A stretch of 64,000 nt of DNA from Bradyrhizobium sp. CCBAU 51627 (GCF_028128765.1 NZ_LBJG01000024.1:434001-498000); one strand, 5' to 3'; positions 37,442-46,268 are shown, counted from the stretch's first letter. The notes: a model not told the origin generated them from the letters alone. Numbers and translations are program-made.

Positions 37442-37469
37442 GGGGGCGGCATAAGGGTTTGCCGCCCCC
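37442..37469 (+). terminator. Intercistronic hairpin after the sugar-binding-protein gene
   Basis: Perfect 10-bp stem GGGGGCGGCA / TGCCGCCCCC with an 8-base loop, seven bases after the stop, no T run. Its place before the permeases suggests differential expression within the operon. Confidence 0.75.
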
Positions 37470-37501
37470 ATCACGCCCGAGTAGCTTTTGAGAAGTGAGC
37501 G

Positions 37502-38464
37502 ATGGACCTTCGAGGCACCGACGCAACCGTGACGTTACAATCATCGGCAGGCCAACTGGCATCGTCCAAAGACGAGCAGGTGCAAAACGCCGAGAAGCAT
37601 GCGCTTGACTGGTGGAGCCTTGCTGCGATTGCGCCCGCGATCATTATCCTGCTTGGATTTCTTTTTCTGTTCTTCTATGGCGTCTTTCAATCGCTGACCG
37701 ATCTCAAGTTTGGCCGTCCCCTGGTTCGCTTCATTGGATTCACCAATTATGAAGCGGCGATCAAGACCCAGGATTTCTGGAACAGCGTGCGGGCGACCAT
37801 GGCGTATGCCTGCTCCGCGGTGCTCGCGGAGGCGCTGTTTGGGCTTGCGCTTGCGAAATTGTTCGTAAGTGGGGTGTTCCTTGCCCGGCTGATGCGACCC
37901 GTCATTCTCCTTCCCTTGGTTCTGCCGCCAATGAGCGTCGCCTTGATGTGGACCACAATGATGGATCCGCAGTCCGGGATCCTGAACTATTTGCTTTCCC
38001 TTGTTGGGATAGGCCGGTTGGCATGGATTTCGGACGCCAGCACAGCGATGTTGTCGCTGGTTCTCATCGACATATGGACTTACACGCCATTTTTCGCGCT
38101 GATCATCTTCGCCGGCTTGCAGGGGATCGACCATGAGGTCAGAGAAGCCGCGCGGGTCAATGGTGCGAAGGGTTGGGCAACCTTCCTCCATATCGAGCTT
38201 CCGCTCATCGCGCCATACATCCTGATCGCCGCTGTATTTCGGCTGATCGAATCGCTCAATCAGTTCGATATCATCTTCGGGACAACGCAAGGAGGCCCGG
38301 GTGACAGTACCGCCGTGCTCTCGGTCCGCGCCTACATCACGGCCTTTCAAAATCTTGCCTTCGGGCGTGGTGCCGCGCTCATGGTCGTCAACTGGTTGAT
38401 CGTACTTCTCGGGACCTTGGCCATGGTAAAATTGTGGCGCTTGGTCCGGCAGCGTGTCAGTTAG
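37502..38464 (+). CDS. Carbohydrate ABC permease (MalF/UgpA type)
   Basis: 320 residues. Soluble N terminus (1-36), then six helices. The EAA loop is HEVREAARVNGAKGWATFLHIELPLI (about residues 213-238; core EAARVNGA and LP), preceded by IDIWTYTPFFALIIFAGLQGI. GTTQGGPGDSTAVL follows as in MalF-type permeases. Partner of the next gene. Confidence 0.93.
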   Translation: MDLRGTDATVTLQSSAGQLASSKDEQVQNAEKHALDWWSLAAIAPAIIILLGFLFLFFYGVFQSLTDLKFGRPLVRFIGFTNYEAAIKTQDFWNSVRATMAYACSAVLAEALFGLALAKLFVSGVFLARLMRPVILLPLVLPPMSVALMWTTMMDPQSGILNYLLSLVGIGRLAWISDASTAMLSLVLIDIWTYTPFFALIIFAGLQGIDHEVREAARVNGAKGWATFLHIELPLIAPYILIAAVFRLIESLNQFDIIFGTTQGGPGDSTAVLSVRAYITAFQNLAFGRGAALMVVNWLIVLLGTLAMVKLWRLVRQRVS

Positions 38465-38476
38465 GGGAGGCTTGAG

Positions 38477-39337
38477 ATGCGTTTAAATCGCTCAACGCCG
38501 GCAAGCTTGTTCCTCAATCTGCTGGTTGTCGCCTGTACGCTGATCCTGACATTTCCGCTGATCTGGATCGTGATCATGTCGCTGAAGCAGCAGGCCGAGG
38601 TCATGACCTGGCCACCGCGCTTCATCTTCACGCCGACTTTCGAAAACTTCCGCGTCTTGTTCGATGCAGCACGGGCTGGCGCAACAAGCTACGGCACCAT
38701 CAAGGTTGATTTCCTGACGCCGGTTACCAATAGCGTCGTGATCTCGCTTGGTGCGGTGCTCGTATCGCTGATCGCCGGGGTGCCTGCAGGCTACGTCCTG
38801 GCGAGGCGTGATATCCCCATGAAGGAGGACATCGCATTCTTCATTCTGGGCTTCCGCTTCGCGCCGGCGCTTCTTGTGGTCATACCGCTGTTCAGCGTGT
38901 TCCAAACAGTCGGCCTTTATGACACCTATTTCGGTATGATCTGGGTCTATCAGGTCGTCACGCTGCCGATGATCATTTGGCTCAGCCGTTCGTATATCGA
39001 GGACATCCCAAAGGACATTGAGGAGGCCGCCGCCATGGATGGTGCAAAACCATTCCGCGTGGTCTGGCACATCGTCCTTCCGCTTCTAAAGCCCGGCTTG
39101 ATAGGCGCTTCATTGCTCATTTTCCTGCTTGCGTGGCACAACTTCGCTCTCGGCCTGATCCTCAGTTCGACAAAAGCGCCCGTCACCGTCGCTCTCCTCA
39201 AGCTGCTCAATCCGGGCGTTCAGTTCTATCCAGTCATGGCCGCGGGTCTGGTGGTGACCATGATTGTGCCGGTCGTCTTGATCATCCTTGGCCAGCGTCA
39301 TCTCGAACGTGGTCTTACCTTCGGGGCTGTGAAATGA
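38477..39337 (+). CDS. Carbohydrate ABC permease (MalG/UgpE type)
   Basis: 286 residues with GGGGAGG upstream. Six helices; the EAA loop is IEEAAAMDGAKPFRVVWHIV with LPLLKPGL after it. Residues 40-60 (VMTWPPRFIFTPTFENFRVLF) match the conserved periplasmic segment of MalG-type permeases. The stop overlaps the kinase start by four bases. Confidence 0.93.
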   Translation: MRLNRSTPASLFLNLLVVACTLILTFPLIWIVIMSLKQQAEVMTWPPRFIFTPTFENFRVLFDAARAGATSYGTIKVDFLTPVTNSVVISLGAVLVSLIAGVPAGYVLARRDIPMKEDIAFFILGFRFAPALLVVIPLFSVFQTVGLYDTYFGMIWVYQVVTLPMIIWLSRSYIEDIPKDIEEAAAMDGAKPFRVVWHIVLPLLKPGLIGASLLIFLLAWHNFALGLILSSTKAPVTVALLKLLNPGVQFYPVMAAGLVVTMIVPVVLIILGQRHLERGLTFGAVK

Positions 39338-40275
39338 GCCCGAGACCCTTGATGTTCTTTGGAACGACCAATCTCGACCTCTGCTTCACCGTCGAGCGGC
39401 TTCCAACGCCCGGTGAAAGCCTGATGGGAAGCTTGAAGCGGAATGCGGGAGGCAAGGGCGCCAATCAGGCGGTCGCCGCCGCTCGATTAGGCCTTCGGCC
39501 GAGCTTTTACACCCGGCTTGGCGATGACGACGCCGGTCGATCTTTGCTGCAAGCGCTGCGTGAGGCAGGTGTCTGTCTCGATGCAGTTGCGGTTTGCCCA
39601 GAGGAGATATCGGGTTCAGCTCTCGTCCTGGTCGGTGACGACGGCTCCAACATGATCGTCATAGATGCCGGAGCCAATGCAAATGTCACACCAAGCATGG
39701 TCGAAAAGGCCGCCGAATTCATTGCGCGGGACGCAATTGTAGTTGCCGAGATGGGCATGCCGGTCGGCGCACTCAATCACCTCTTTGCAATGAAGAGCGT
39801 CAAGGGATTCGAGCTCATTTTCAATCCGGCCCCCGTGAGGGCCGGCCTGTCGGCGGCGGCGTGGAGAAGTGTCGATTTCGTCACTCCAAACCAGACCGAG
39901 GCTTTCGAGCTCACCGGCGTCGAGGTGCACGACTTCGACAGCGCCGCTCATGCGGCCGGAAAGCTCCTCGATCTCGGCCCGAGAGCAGCCCTGATTACGC
40001 TTGGTGCGCAGGGGGCCTACTACGCCGATGCCAGCGCGTCTTTTGCGCTCCGAGCATTTCCTGTGAAGGTCGTTGATACGACTGCAGCGGGCGATGCCTT
40101 CAATGGAGCCTTCGCAGCCTCCCTTGCTCAGCGCCTACCGATCCGGCAAGCGGTCAGGAAGGCCCTTGCCGTAGCGGCGCTGTGTGTAACGCGACGCGGC
40201 GCGCAAAGCGCAATGCCAAGCAGCGAAGCCGTCGACGAGTTTCTCAAGTCTCAAACTATCCTGGAGTTGGAATGA
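39334..40275 (+). CDS. PfkB-family sugar kinase (ribokinase-like)
   Basis: 313 residues from ATG 39334 (ATGA overlap with the permease). PfkB signature 1 is RNAGGKGANQAVAAARLG near residue 37 and signature 2 is VVDTTAAGDAFNGAFAASL with the catalytic Asp near residue 250. Substrate-side marks TTNLDLCFTVERLPTPGESL resemble ribokinases. Phosphorylates the sugar brought in by the ABC transporter with ATP. Substrate not certain. Confidence 0.9.
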   Translation: MSPRPLMFFGTTNLDLCFTVERLPTPGESLMGSLKRNAGGKGANQAVAAARLGLRPSFYTRLGDDDAGRSLLQALREAGVCLDAVAVCPEEISGSALVLVGDDGSNMIVIDAGANANVTPSMVEKAAEFIARDAIVVAEMGMPVGALNHLFAMKSVKGFELIFNPAPVRAGLSAAAWRSVDFVTPNQTEAFELTGVEVHDFDSAAHAAGKLLDLGPRAALITLGAQGAYYADASASFALRAFPVKVVDTTAAGDAFNGAFAASLAQRLPIRQAVRKALAVAALCVTRRGAQSAMPSSEAVDEFLKSQTILELE

Positions 40276-41042
40276 CCGAACAGTTCTCAGTTGCAGACAG
40301 GACCGTGCTCGTGACCGGTGCGGGTGGAGGCATTGGCTCAGCCATTGCAAATGCTTTCCGTCAAGGCGGTGCGAACGTCCTGGCAACCGACGCAAATGTG
40401 GAAAACCTCCGGGACATTCTGACGCGCTTGCGGTACGGCAACGGCATCCTGCCGATGAGCATGGATGTGTCACGAGAAGACGATGTCGGCAGGGTGCTTG
40501 ATGAGATCGCCAAGCGCTTCGGTAGGCTCGATGTCCTGATCAACAACGCCGGAATAAAATCGGCTCAGCCGCTTCTGACCGGCAATGCCGATCGAATCGA
40601 AAAAACCATCCAGATCAATTCCGTCGCGGTTCTGCGCTGTGCCAAGCTGGCGATCGAGCGCTTCATGAAGAGCAAGGGCGGCCGCATCGTCAATGTCGGG
40701 TCCTCGTTGTCATCTCAAGGCGCAGTTTTCAACTACCAGGCTGGCGGCGCCGACTATTGCTTGTCAAAAGCCATCGTTCACGATGTGACAAAGCTGCTCG
40801 CTTATGAATGTGCTCCGCTCAAGATCAACGTCAACGCAATTGCACCGGGGATTATCGATACGCCCATGCATGGGCGTCCGCGAGAGGAGACCGAAGCGCG
40901 TCATAGTGGCCGGATTCCACTGGGCCGGGTCGGATTGCCGGAGGATATCGCAGGCCTCGCGGTTTTCCTGGCTAGCCCCGCAGCCTCCTATATGACCGGG
41001 CAGATTGTCCATGTGAATGGCGGGATGCTGATGAATGGTTAG
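40272..41042 (+). CDS. Short-chain dehydrogenase/reductase
   Basis: 256 residues from ATG 40272, overlapping the kinase stop by four bases. Nucleotide motif VTGAGGGIG at residues 14-22, NNAG near 90, catalytic Ser region VNVGSSLSS, and YxxxK as YCLSK. C-terminal GIIDTPMHGRP and VHVNGGMLMNG are classic. Asp at the end of the second strand (ATDANVENL) suggests NAD+. Probably oxidises a sugar or polyol intermediate of this operon. Overlaps the next gene by 8 bases. Confidence 0.92.
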   Translation: MTEQFSVADRTVLVTGAGGGIGSAIANAFRQGGANVLATDANVENLRDILTRLRYGNGILPMSMDVSREDDVGRVLDEIAKRFGRLDVLINNAGIKSAQPLLTGNADRIEKTIQINSVAVLRCAKLAIERFMKSKGGRIVNVGSSLSSQGAVFNYQAGGADYCLSKAIVHDVTKLLAYECAPLKINVNAIAPGIIDTPMHGRPREETEARHSGRIPLGRVGLPEDIAGLAVFLASPAASYMTGQIVHVNGGMLMNG

Positions 41043-41862
41043 CAACGGCTCCGACATCGGCTGGCCGCCAATAGAAGGGATCATCTCCGACCTGGATGGC
41101 GTCGTCTATCGCGGCAGCACCGCAATCGCGGATGCGATAGAAGCGTTCACGCGATGGCAGAAAGCCGGCGTGCCGTTCTGTTTTGTGACGAACAATTCCA
41201 CGCATACCCCGGAGGACGTCGTCCGCAAGCTGACAGGATTTGGGCTTGTGATCGCGCCGTCACAGGTCGTGACAAGCGCTATCACGGCCGCAGAACTTAT
41301 TCGAACGAATTATCCGCAATTGACGCGCGTCTATGTCATCGGAGCTCCGTCGCTTGTCACGGCCATGCGCGATGTCGGGCTGGAGGTCACTGAGCGAAAC
41401 CCCGAAGTTGTCGTGATGGGGCTTGACAGAGATATTACTCACGAGAAGATGCGAATTGCCGTTGAGGCGATCCTCAACGGCGCTGTCTTCGTCGGAACCA
41501 ATCCTGATCTTCTCTTGCCCACGGCCAGCGGGTTCGAGCCTGGGGCAGGAGCTGCGATTGCGGCTGTGGCTGCCGCGACGCAAGTGCAGCCTTCGATCGT
41601 CGGAAAGCCGCAAGTGCCGATGATCGAGACAGCGCTCTCACGCCTCGGTACGAACCGCGTTTCGACGATTATGATTGGAGACCAGATTCCTACGGATATT
41701 CAAGCCGGAAAGAGGGCGGGGCTTGCCACGGTGCTGGTTACAACTGGTGTGCCGATGCGTCATGACCCGTCCCTAATGGCCCCCGATTTCACCGTAACGA
41801 CCTTGCGCGACGTTGAGGTAAGTGTCGCGCGCTCGGGTCGCCCGCAACAGAGGAGGGCATAA
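41035..41862 (+). CDS. HAD-IIA family phosphatase (NagD-like)
   Basis: 275 residues. HAD motif I SDLDGVVYRG (Asp 19 nucleophile and Asp 21), motif II FVTNNST, motif III Lys in VGKPQ and motif IV MIGDQIPTDIQAGKRAG. The C2 cap lies between motifs II and III, as in NagD, phosphoglycolate and nucleotide phosphatases. In this operon it would dephosphorylate an intermediate or relieve sugar-phosphate stress (inference). Its TAA shares a base with the next ATG (TAATG). Confidence 0.92.
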   Translation: MVSNGSDIGWPPIEGIISDLDGVVYRGSTAIADAIEAFTRWQKAGVPFCFVTNNSTHTPEDVVRKLTGFGLVIAPSQVVTSAITAAELIRTNYPQLTRVYVIGAPSLVTAMRDVGLEVTERNPEVVVMGLDRDITHEKMRIAVEAILNGAVFVGTNPDLLLPTASGFEPGAGAAIAAVAAATQVQPSIVGKPQVPMIETALSRLGTNRVSTIMIGDQIPTDIQAGKRAGLATVLVTTGVPMRHDPSLMAPDFTVTTLRDVEVSVARSGRPQQRRA

Positions 41863-42974
41863 TGGCCGATGTTCGCCTGGAAGGCCTCAGGAAGGCCTAT
41901 GGGACGATCGAGATCCTGCGCAATATCGACCTTGCGATTGATCACGGCGAATTTGTCGTCTTCGTCGGTCCATCCGGGTCAGGCAAGTCAACGCTTTTGC
42001 GCATGATTGGCGGGCTCGAGCCCATCAGCGGTGGGCGGCTCCTCATCGACAATGAGCTCGTCAACGACATCAATGCGGCCGATCGCAACCTCGGCATGGT
42101 CTTTCAAAGCTACGCTCTCTATCCGCATATGTCGGTCAGAGAAAATCTGGCCTTTCCTCTGCGCATGGCGAAAGCGTCGAAAGCCGAGATCACCACCAAG
42201 ATAGCCAAAACTGCCTCGCTCTTGCAGATCGACCATTTATTGGATCGCAAGCCTCGACAACTTTCAGGCGGGCAACGCCAGCGCGTCGCAATCGGGCGCG
42301 CCATCATGCGCGAACCAAAAGTTTTCCTGTTCGATGAGCCGCTCTCGAACCTCGACACCGATTTGCGCGTGCAAATGCGAGTTCAGATTGCCAAGCTCCA
42401 CAAGCAGCTCGGAAATACTATGATCTACGTGACGCATGACCAGGTCGAGGCGATGACCATGGCTGACAAGATCGTCGTGCTCAAGGACGGCAACATCGAA
42501 CAGGTCGGCAGCCCGCACGATCTGTATCACAATCCGGCCTCGCGCTTTGTGGCCGGATTCATCGGCTCGCCCAAGATGAACTTCCTGGGCGGCAACGTCG
42601 AGGCAGCTCATGAACATGGCATGGACGTCCGGTTGGACGCCGGTCCGACGATCTCCGTTCCGGTCCACCCTGACCAGATGCTGGTTGGCAAACCGGTCGC
42701 TGTCGGAATTCGCCCGGATGACTTCTCCTCGTCCGCGCCTGGCCAGAAGGAGATCTCGATTGAACTCGGGGTCGATTTCGTCGAGCATCTCGGCAGCGTC
42801 ACGTATATATACGGCAATGTGGGAAACGAAACGGTCGTCGCCAGGGCACCACAATCCGGTTGGCCCAAAGGCGCTAGCCGGCTCACCCTCACCGCCGCTC
42901 CAGCCGATTGCCACTTGTTCATGAGCAATGGAAGGGCGGTACGACGGTTGCACGCACCGGCGAGTTGGAGCTAG
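41862..42974 (+). CDS. Carbohydrate ABC transporter ATP-binding protein (UgpC/MalK type)
   Basis: 370 residues. Walker A GPSGSGKST, Q-loop MVFQSYALYPHM, signature LSGGQRQRVAIGRAI, Walker B VFLFDEPLSNLD, H-loop YVTHDQ. The C-terminal TOBE region (about 240-360) is present, with VAGFIGSPKMNFL at its start, as in UgpC/MalK. AGGAGG lies 6 bases before the start. Last of the co-translated sugar operon genes; the regulator gene begins inside its 3' end. Confidence 0.95.
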   Translation: MADVRLEGLRKAYGTIEILRNIDLAIDHGEFVVFVGPSGSGKSTLLRMIGGLEPISGGRLLIDNELVNDINAADRNLGMVFQSYALYPHMSVRENLAFPLRMAKASKAEITTKIAKTASLLQIDHLLDRKPRQLSGGQRQRVAIGRAIMREPKVFLFDEPLSNLDTDLRVQMRVQIAKLHKQLGNTMIYVTHDQVEAMTMADKIVVLKDGNIEQVGSPHDLYHNPASRFVAGFIGSPKMNFLGGNVEAAHEHGMDVRLDAGPTISVPVHPDQMLVGKPVAVGIRPDDFSSSAPGQKEISIELGVDFVEHLGSVTYIYGNVGNETVVARAPQSGWPKGASRLTLTAAPADCHLFMSNGRAVRRLHAPASWS

Positions 42975-44787
42975 TCTTGACGTAGAGCCGTGCGATGATG
43001 CGCGGCTCAGAATCGACACGCGGACGGCTGAGGTGAAGGGAGCCGGTATCAGGCAGTTCTTCCGCAATTCCCGTTCGTTTGTCCTTGGTGCGGGGATCGG
43101 GTCGGGCATGACGGCCAGGGCCGCCGAGCGGGCGGGGGCCGATTTCGTGCTCGCGCTCAATGCGGGCCGTTTTCGTGCCATGGGTGGGGCCTCGCCTGCC
43201 TCGATTCTCCCAATCCGCAACAGTAATGAATTCGTAGCAAGCTTCGGACGGACCGAAATCCTCCCGAGTACCAAACTGCCAGTCTTCTTCGGCACCTGTA
43301 CCTTCGACCCCGAGCTTGATCTTGATCGTTGGCTCGATCGGATCATCAAATGGGGATTTGCCGGTGTGACCAACTTCCCATCGGTCATCCACATCGACGA
43401 TGAGCGCAGGTCATTGCTCGAGAAGTGTGGTCTTGGTTACGCCCGGGAAATCGAGCTCCTCGTGAAAGCTGCAGAACGCGGCCTGATGACGATTGCCTAT
43501 ACGCGCAGCCAATCCGAAGCGCGTCGCATGGTCGAAGCCGGCGCCGAGGCCATTTGCATCAACTTCAATCTAAACCGCGCGGTTGAAAGCGGAGCCGATC
43601 CGTCGCTCAGCCTATCTGAACTTACAGCGCGTACGAGCGCCGTTGCGCGCGTTGCTCAATCCGTCAACAAGAGCACCATCTGCCTGCTTGGGGGCGGCCC
43701 CATTACGAAGCCGGACGAACTCCTCGACATCTGCCGCGAGACTGGAATTCAAGGGTTCATTGGAGGCTCCTCGCTGGACCGCGTGCCCCTCGAGATGTCG
43801 GTACTTGAGGTGACATCAGGCTTCAAGACCATCCACCTGTTGCGCGAGAAAGTGGATCTGCTCGAACGACAGCTACAGTTGAGTGGTTTCAGGCACGGTG
43901 TGATCGCGCAGTCCTCGGCAATGAAGCGCATCCTTGAGATCACCAAACGCGTAGCGGCGACCCCACGCCCGGTCCTCATCTGGGGGGAGGCTGGCTCTGG
44001 CAAGCGTAGAATAGCAACCCTGGTTCACGCGTTTAGCGACCGCAGGCACGCCAAGACGGCGTTGTTTCATTGCCGCCTCGGTCCGGCGATGAATATACTT
44101 GGCCCGTTGTTCGGCGCCGAGCGTCTTGAGAGCGGCAGACGCCAATTGTCACTCCTGGAGGCGTCGAGTGACGGTGCCGTCGTGCTACTGCATGTCGACC
44201 AACTTTCGCGCGACGGACAGGAGCGGCTTGCCGATTACCTCGAGACAGGCGGATTTACCCCTCTGAACGGGGTAACTGTGATGCGTTCCAATGCCCGGAT
44301 CATTGCGACCGCCACGGTCGAGCGCGGCGCTGGCCTTGAAACGGTTCTGTGCGCGCGGCTTCTCGCCCTTTTTACCGGCCTCGATGTCCAATTACCTTCG
44401 CTGCCCGACAGGCTTGAAGATTTGCCGCAACTCATTCAACACTTCACGGTCGAAGCAAAGGGGGATTCCAGCGCCCAGACGCTCACAATCGAAAACTCTG
44501 CATTTCTCGCGCTCGCCGGGCACGACTGGCCGGGCAATTTGCGCGAGCTGCGGCAGGTCGTGAACCAGCTCGTAACCCTTCCAGCAAGTCACATCACCGG
44601 TGAGGTGCTAAAGCCGCTTTTGGACACAGCCTCACATGCAAGGCCGCCCGTTTCTCTTTCGGAGCGAGACTGGATTATTGAGGGCTTGAAGAGAAACAGG
44701 CTTCACCGCGGCAAGACTGCCCGCTCTCTCGGGCTTTCGCGAAAAACCCTCTATAATAAAATCAAGAAGCTGCGGATCCTCGAATAA
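42928..44787 (+). CDS. Fusion regulator: PEP-hydrolase-like TIM barrel, degenerate sigma-54-type AAA+, Fis HTH
   Basis: 619 residues from ATG 42928, which lies 46 bases inside the ATPase gene; no ribosome site is obvious and translation is likely coupled. Residues about 38-300 form the TIM-barrel domain (VLGAGIGSGMTARAAERAGAD, WGFAGVTNFPSV, LLGGGPIT, GFIGGSS). A short coiled segment (303-320) leads to an AAA+ domain (325-545) with Walker A GEAGSGK (353-359) and WPGNLREL (534-541). The GAFTGA loop that contacts sigma-54 is absent (region 394-405 reads LFGAERLESGRR) and the Walker B Asp-Glu pair is replaced (GAVVLLHVDQLS). HTH at 594-613 (RGKTARSLGLSRKTLYNKIK). Probably senses a metabolite through the barrel and binds DNA through Fis without sigma-54. 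Confidence 0.85.
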   Translation: MEGRYDGCTHRRVGASLDVEPCDDARLRIDTRTAEVKGAGIRQFFRNSRSFVLGAGIGSGMTARAAERAGADFVLALNAGRFRAMGGASPASILPIRNSNEFVASFGRTEILPSTKLPVFFGTCTFDPELDLDRWLDRIIKWGFAGVTNFPSVIHIDDERRSLLEKCGLGYAREIELLVKAAERGLMTIAYTRSQSEARRMVEAGAEAICINFNLNRAVESGADPSLSLSELTARTSAVARVAQSVNKSTICLLGGGPITKPDELLDICRETGIQGFIGGSSLDRVPLEMSVLEVTSGFKTIHLLREKVDLLERQLQLSGFRHGVIAQSSAMKRILEITKRVAATPRPVLIWGEAGSGKRRIATLVHAFSDRRHAKTALFHCRLGPAMNILGPLFGAERLESGRRQLSLLEASSDGAVVLLHVDQLSRDGQERLADYLETGGFTPLNGVTVMRSNARIIATATVERGAGLETVLCARLLALFTGLDVQLPSLPDRLEDLPQLIQHFTVEAKGDSSAQTLTIENSAFLALAGHDWPGNLRELRQVVNQLVTLPASHITGEVLKPLLDTASHARPPVSLSERDWIIEGLKRNRLHRGKTARSLGLSRKTLYNKIKKLRILE

Positions 44788-44791
44788 CGCC

Positions 44792-45340
44792 TCATGCTCG
44801 TCGAAGCGGCTGTTTGGATGTGGCTGCATGCTCCAGCGCGAATTTCGGTACGGACGCTCCTTGAGAGCCAAGGCTTACGAACGTTATGTCCGCTCCAATC
44901 GGCAGCGCAAGCGCATCGGGACGCAGATAGACGAACCCACCCAGCTGCGAACCCAAGCGTTGTTCTGCTGCTCTCATCTCCGACTCGTTTGCCGCGACAA
45001 ACAGGACTTTGAACCCGCGATTTGCAAACCACTCCATTCTCCGAAGCTCGAGCTCCTGACCGCGATCGATCGGCGCTCCTGCCGGTGTCCGTTCAATCAT
45101 GGAGGCAGGCGGAAAGTTTGTCACTCCGGTCATCTTTGCATCCTGTAACAGATCTACCAGGTCTTCCCAGCAGGCAAACGGATCGATCATGACGATCGCC
45201 GCGTAGCAGGAAGGGGGCGCTTTGGGGCTCGTTTGCAAGTCTCGCAGGAGACAGTCGTTCCAGTCGATGACGGGAAGTGTAGCCATGACGAACATGGCAT
45301 TCTGCGGAAGGGTCCGCAGTGACGGAGCATAGATCGTCAT
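44792..45340 (-). CDS. Short PEP-hydrolase-like TIM-barrel paralogue (truncated)
   Basis: 182 residues from ATG 45340 (an earlier in-frame codon would place the start inside the tandem repeat at 45403). WEDLVDLLQDAKMTGVTNFP matches the FAGVTNFPS block of the regulator's barrel and the FSGVINYPT block of the protein at 47506. Residues up to about 150 follow the barrel (RGFKVLFVAANESEMRAAEQ), but the second half of the barrel is missing, so it is about 60% of family length. It converges on the regulator with a 4-base gap. Could be a remnant or a small regulator-binding protein. Confidence 0.6.
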   Translation of the reverse strand: MTIYAPSLRTLPQNAMFVMATLPVIDWNDCLLRDLQTSPKAPPSCYAAIVMIDPFACWEDLVDLLQDAKMTGVTNFPPASMIERTPAGAPIDRGQELELRRMEWFANRGFKVLFVAANESEMRAAEQRLGSQLGGFVYLRPDALALPIGADITFVSLGSQGASVPKFALEHAATSKQPLRRA

Positions 45341-45402
45341 CTGATCACCGCGAGACGAGGAGAGACTTGCGACAAGGCGACCTAAGACATTGGCTCTCAC
45401 GG

Positions 45403-45467
45403 TTCTACCCAATTCTACCCATTTGAACGTTTCGCCGATCTTACACGCCGCTCCATCGAGGTCTAGA
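45403..45467 (+). promoter_or_regulatory. Tandem repeat site 2 with conserved promoter
   Basis: TTCTACCCAA (45403-45412) and TTCTACCCAT (45413-45422), then exactly 17 bases to CTTACA (45440-45445), 16 bases, and TCTAGA (45462-45467). Site 3 has the same spacing. The downstream gene is only a remnant (45499-45660). It also lies 63 bases upstream of the divergent truncated barrel gene. Confidence 0.7.
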
Positions 45468-45498
45468 CCACCACTGTCGATCTTGGAGGAGCAATGTC

Positions 45499-45660
45499 AT
45501 GTCTTCCCTCGGCGAGGGAGCCAGGCTCGGCTGGAAGCGATGGATGCTAAGGGCCGTCATCGCTGTTCTTGCTTGCGGTATGCTTGAGTGGCCTTTCCGC
45601 GTCTGTCCTCGCCTGCCGGATACGATTTGCCGATGCTGGCCCGAGCTCGGCTCGTTCTGA
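45499..45660 (+). pseudogene. Remnant of a gene start behind promoter site 2
   Basis: 53 codons from ATG 45499 (GGAGGAG lies 6 or more bases upstream): MSSLGEGARLGWKRWMLRAV, then IAVLACGMLEWPF, which looks like an N-terminal membrane helix of a transporter, and then unconvincing residues to a stop. A good terminator lies 91 bases on, so this seems to be a transcription unit whose interior was lost. Identity unknown. Confidence 0.45.
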
Positions 45661-45751
45661 AAAAGGGCCCGTGAAGCGTCTGGGGGGAGCTATCGCTGCG
45701 CCTGACGAATCCGCTAGCAGACCGGTCGTCTGCTTTCCTCCCTGACTCAGC

Positions 45752-45787
45752 GCCGCTGCTGGAAAACTCCGGCAGCGGCATCTTTTT
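45752..45787 (+). terminator. Rho-independent terminator
   Basis: GCCGCTGC (45752-45759) pairs with GCAGCGGC (45772-45779), followed by ATC and five T. It closes the remnant unit of site 2. Confidence 0.8.
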
Positions 45788-46168
45788 GTCTCGGAGCGCG
45801 CCGCCATGCGGGGGAGCCCAAACCATCAAAGCTTCGCCAGCTGACGCTCGCCTCAGTCCATCCAAATGGGAGGCGGCTTCCATCGTCACACGGCCCTCAA
45901 TCACCTCGCTTCGAAACCGCTGTACCTCATCGAGGCACCTTCATCGAAGCACAGGGGAAGCCTTCTGCCCGCCCCATTGCCTGTGATCCTTCTCAAGGAT
46001 GCGGCAAGCGCCGGAGCGCTCTTGGCTCGCCAAGGACGTCGCCTTGGTCAGCGCTCTCAGCGCTGTACGGCTATTCAACGCCACCTGCAAACTTCTGGAC
46101 GTGCAATCTGCTGTTAATCGGACCTTGAGCCTCTCGGGAAGCGGCTGCTGCTGCTACGGCCGCTTTGC
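45788..46168. other. Non-coding or decayed stretch
   Basis: No convincing gene. On the minus strand around 45790-45930 a protein-like run (EVIEGRVTMEAASHLDGLRR) is open but has no good start and runs into the terminator; it may be a fragment. Confidence 0.4.
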
Positions 46169-46233
46169 ACCTACCCAACTTTACCCAATCGCGCTCGTAT
46201 CCGGGCTTATGTGCCATTTTACTCCGATCTAGA
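46169..46233 (+). promoter_or_regulatory. Tandem repeat site 3 with conserved promoter (Tm-1-like operon)
   Basis: ACCTACCCAA (46169-46178) and CTTTACCCAA (46179-46188), 17 bases, CTTATG (46206-46211), 16 bases, TCTAGA (46228-46233). Spacing is identical to site 2. The operon starts 36 bases on at GTG 46269. Confidence 0.75.
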
Positions 46234-46268
46234 CCTCCAGGTGTCCAAAAACGTCCAGGAGGAAGATC

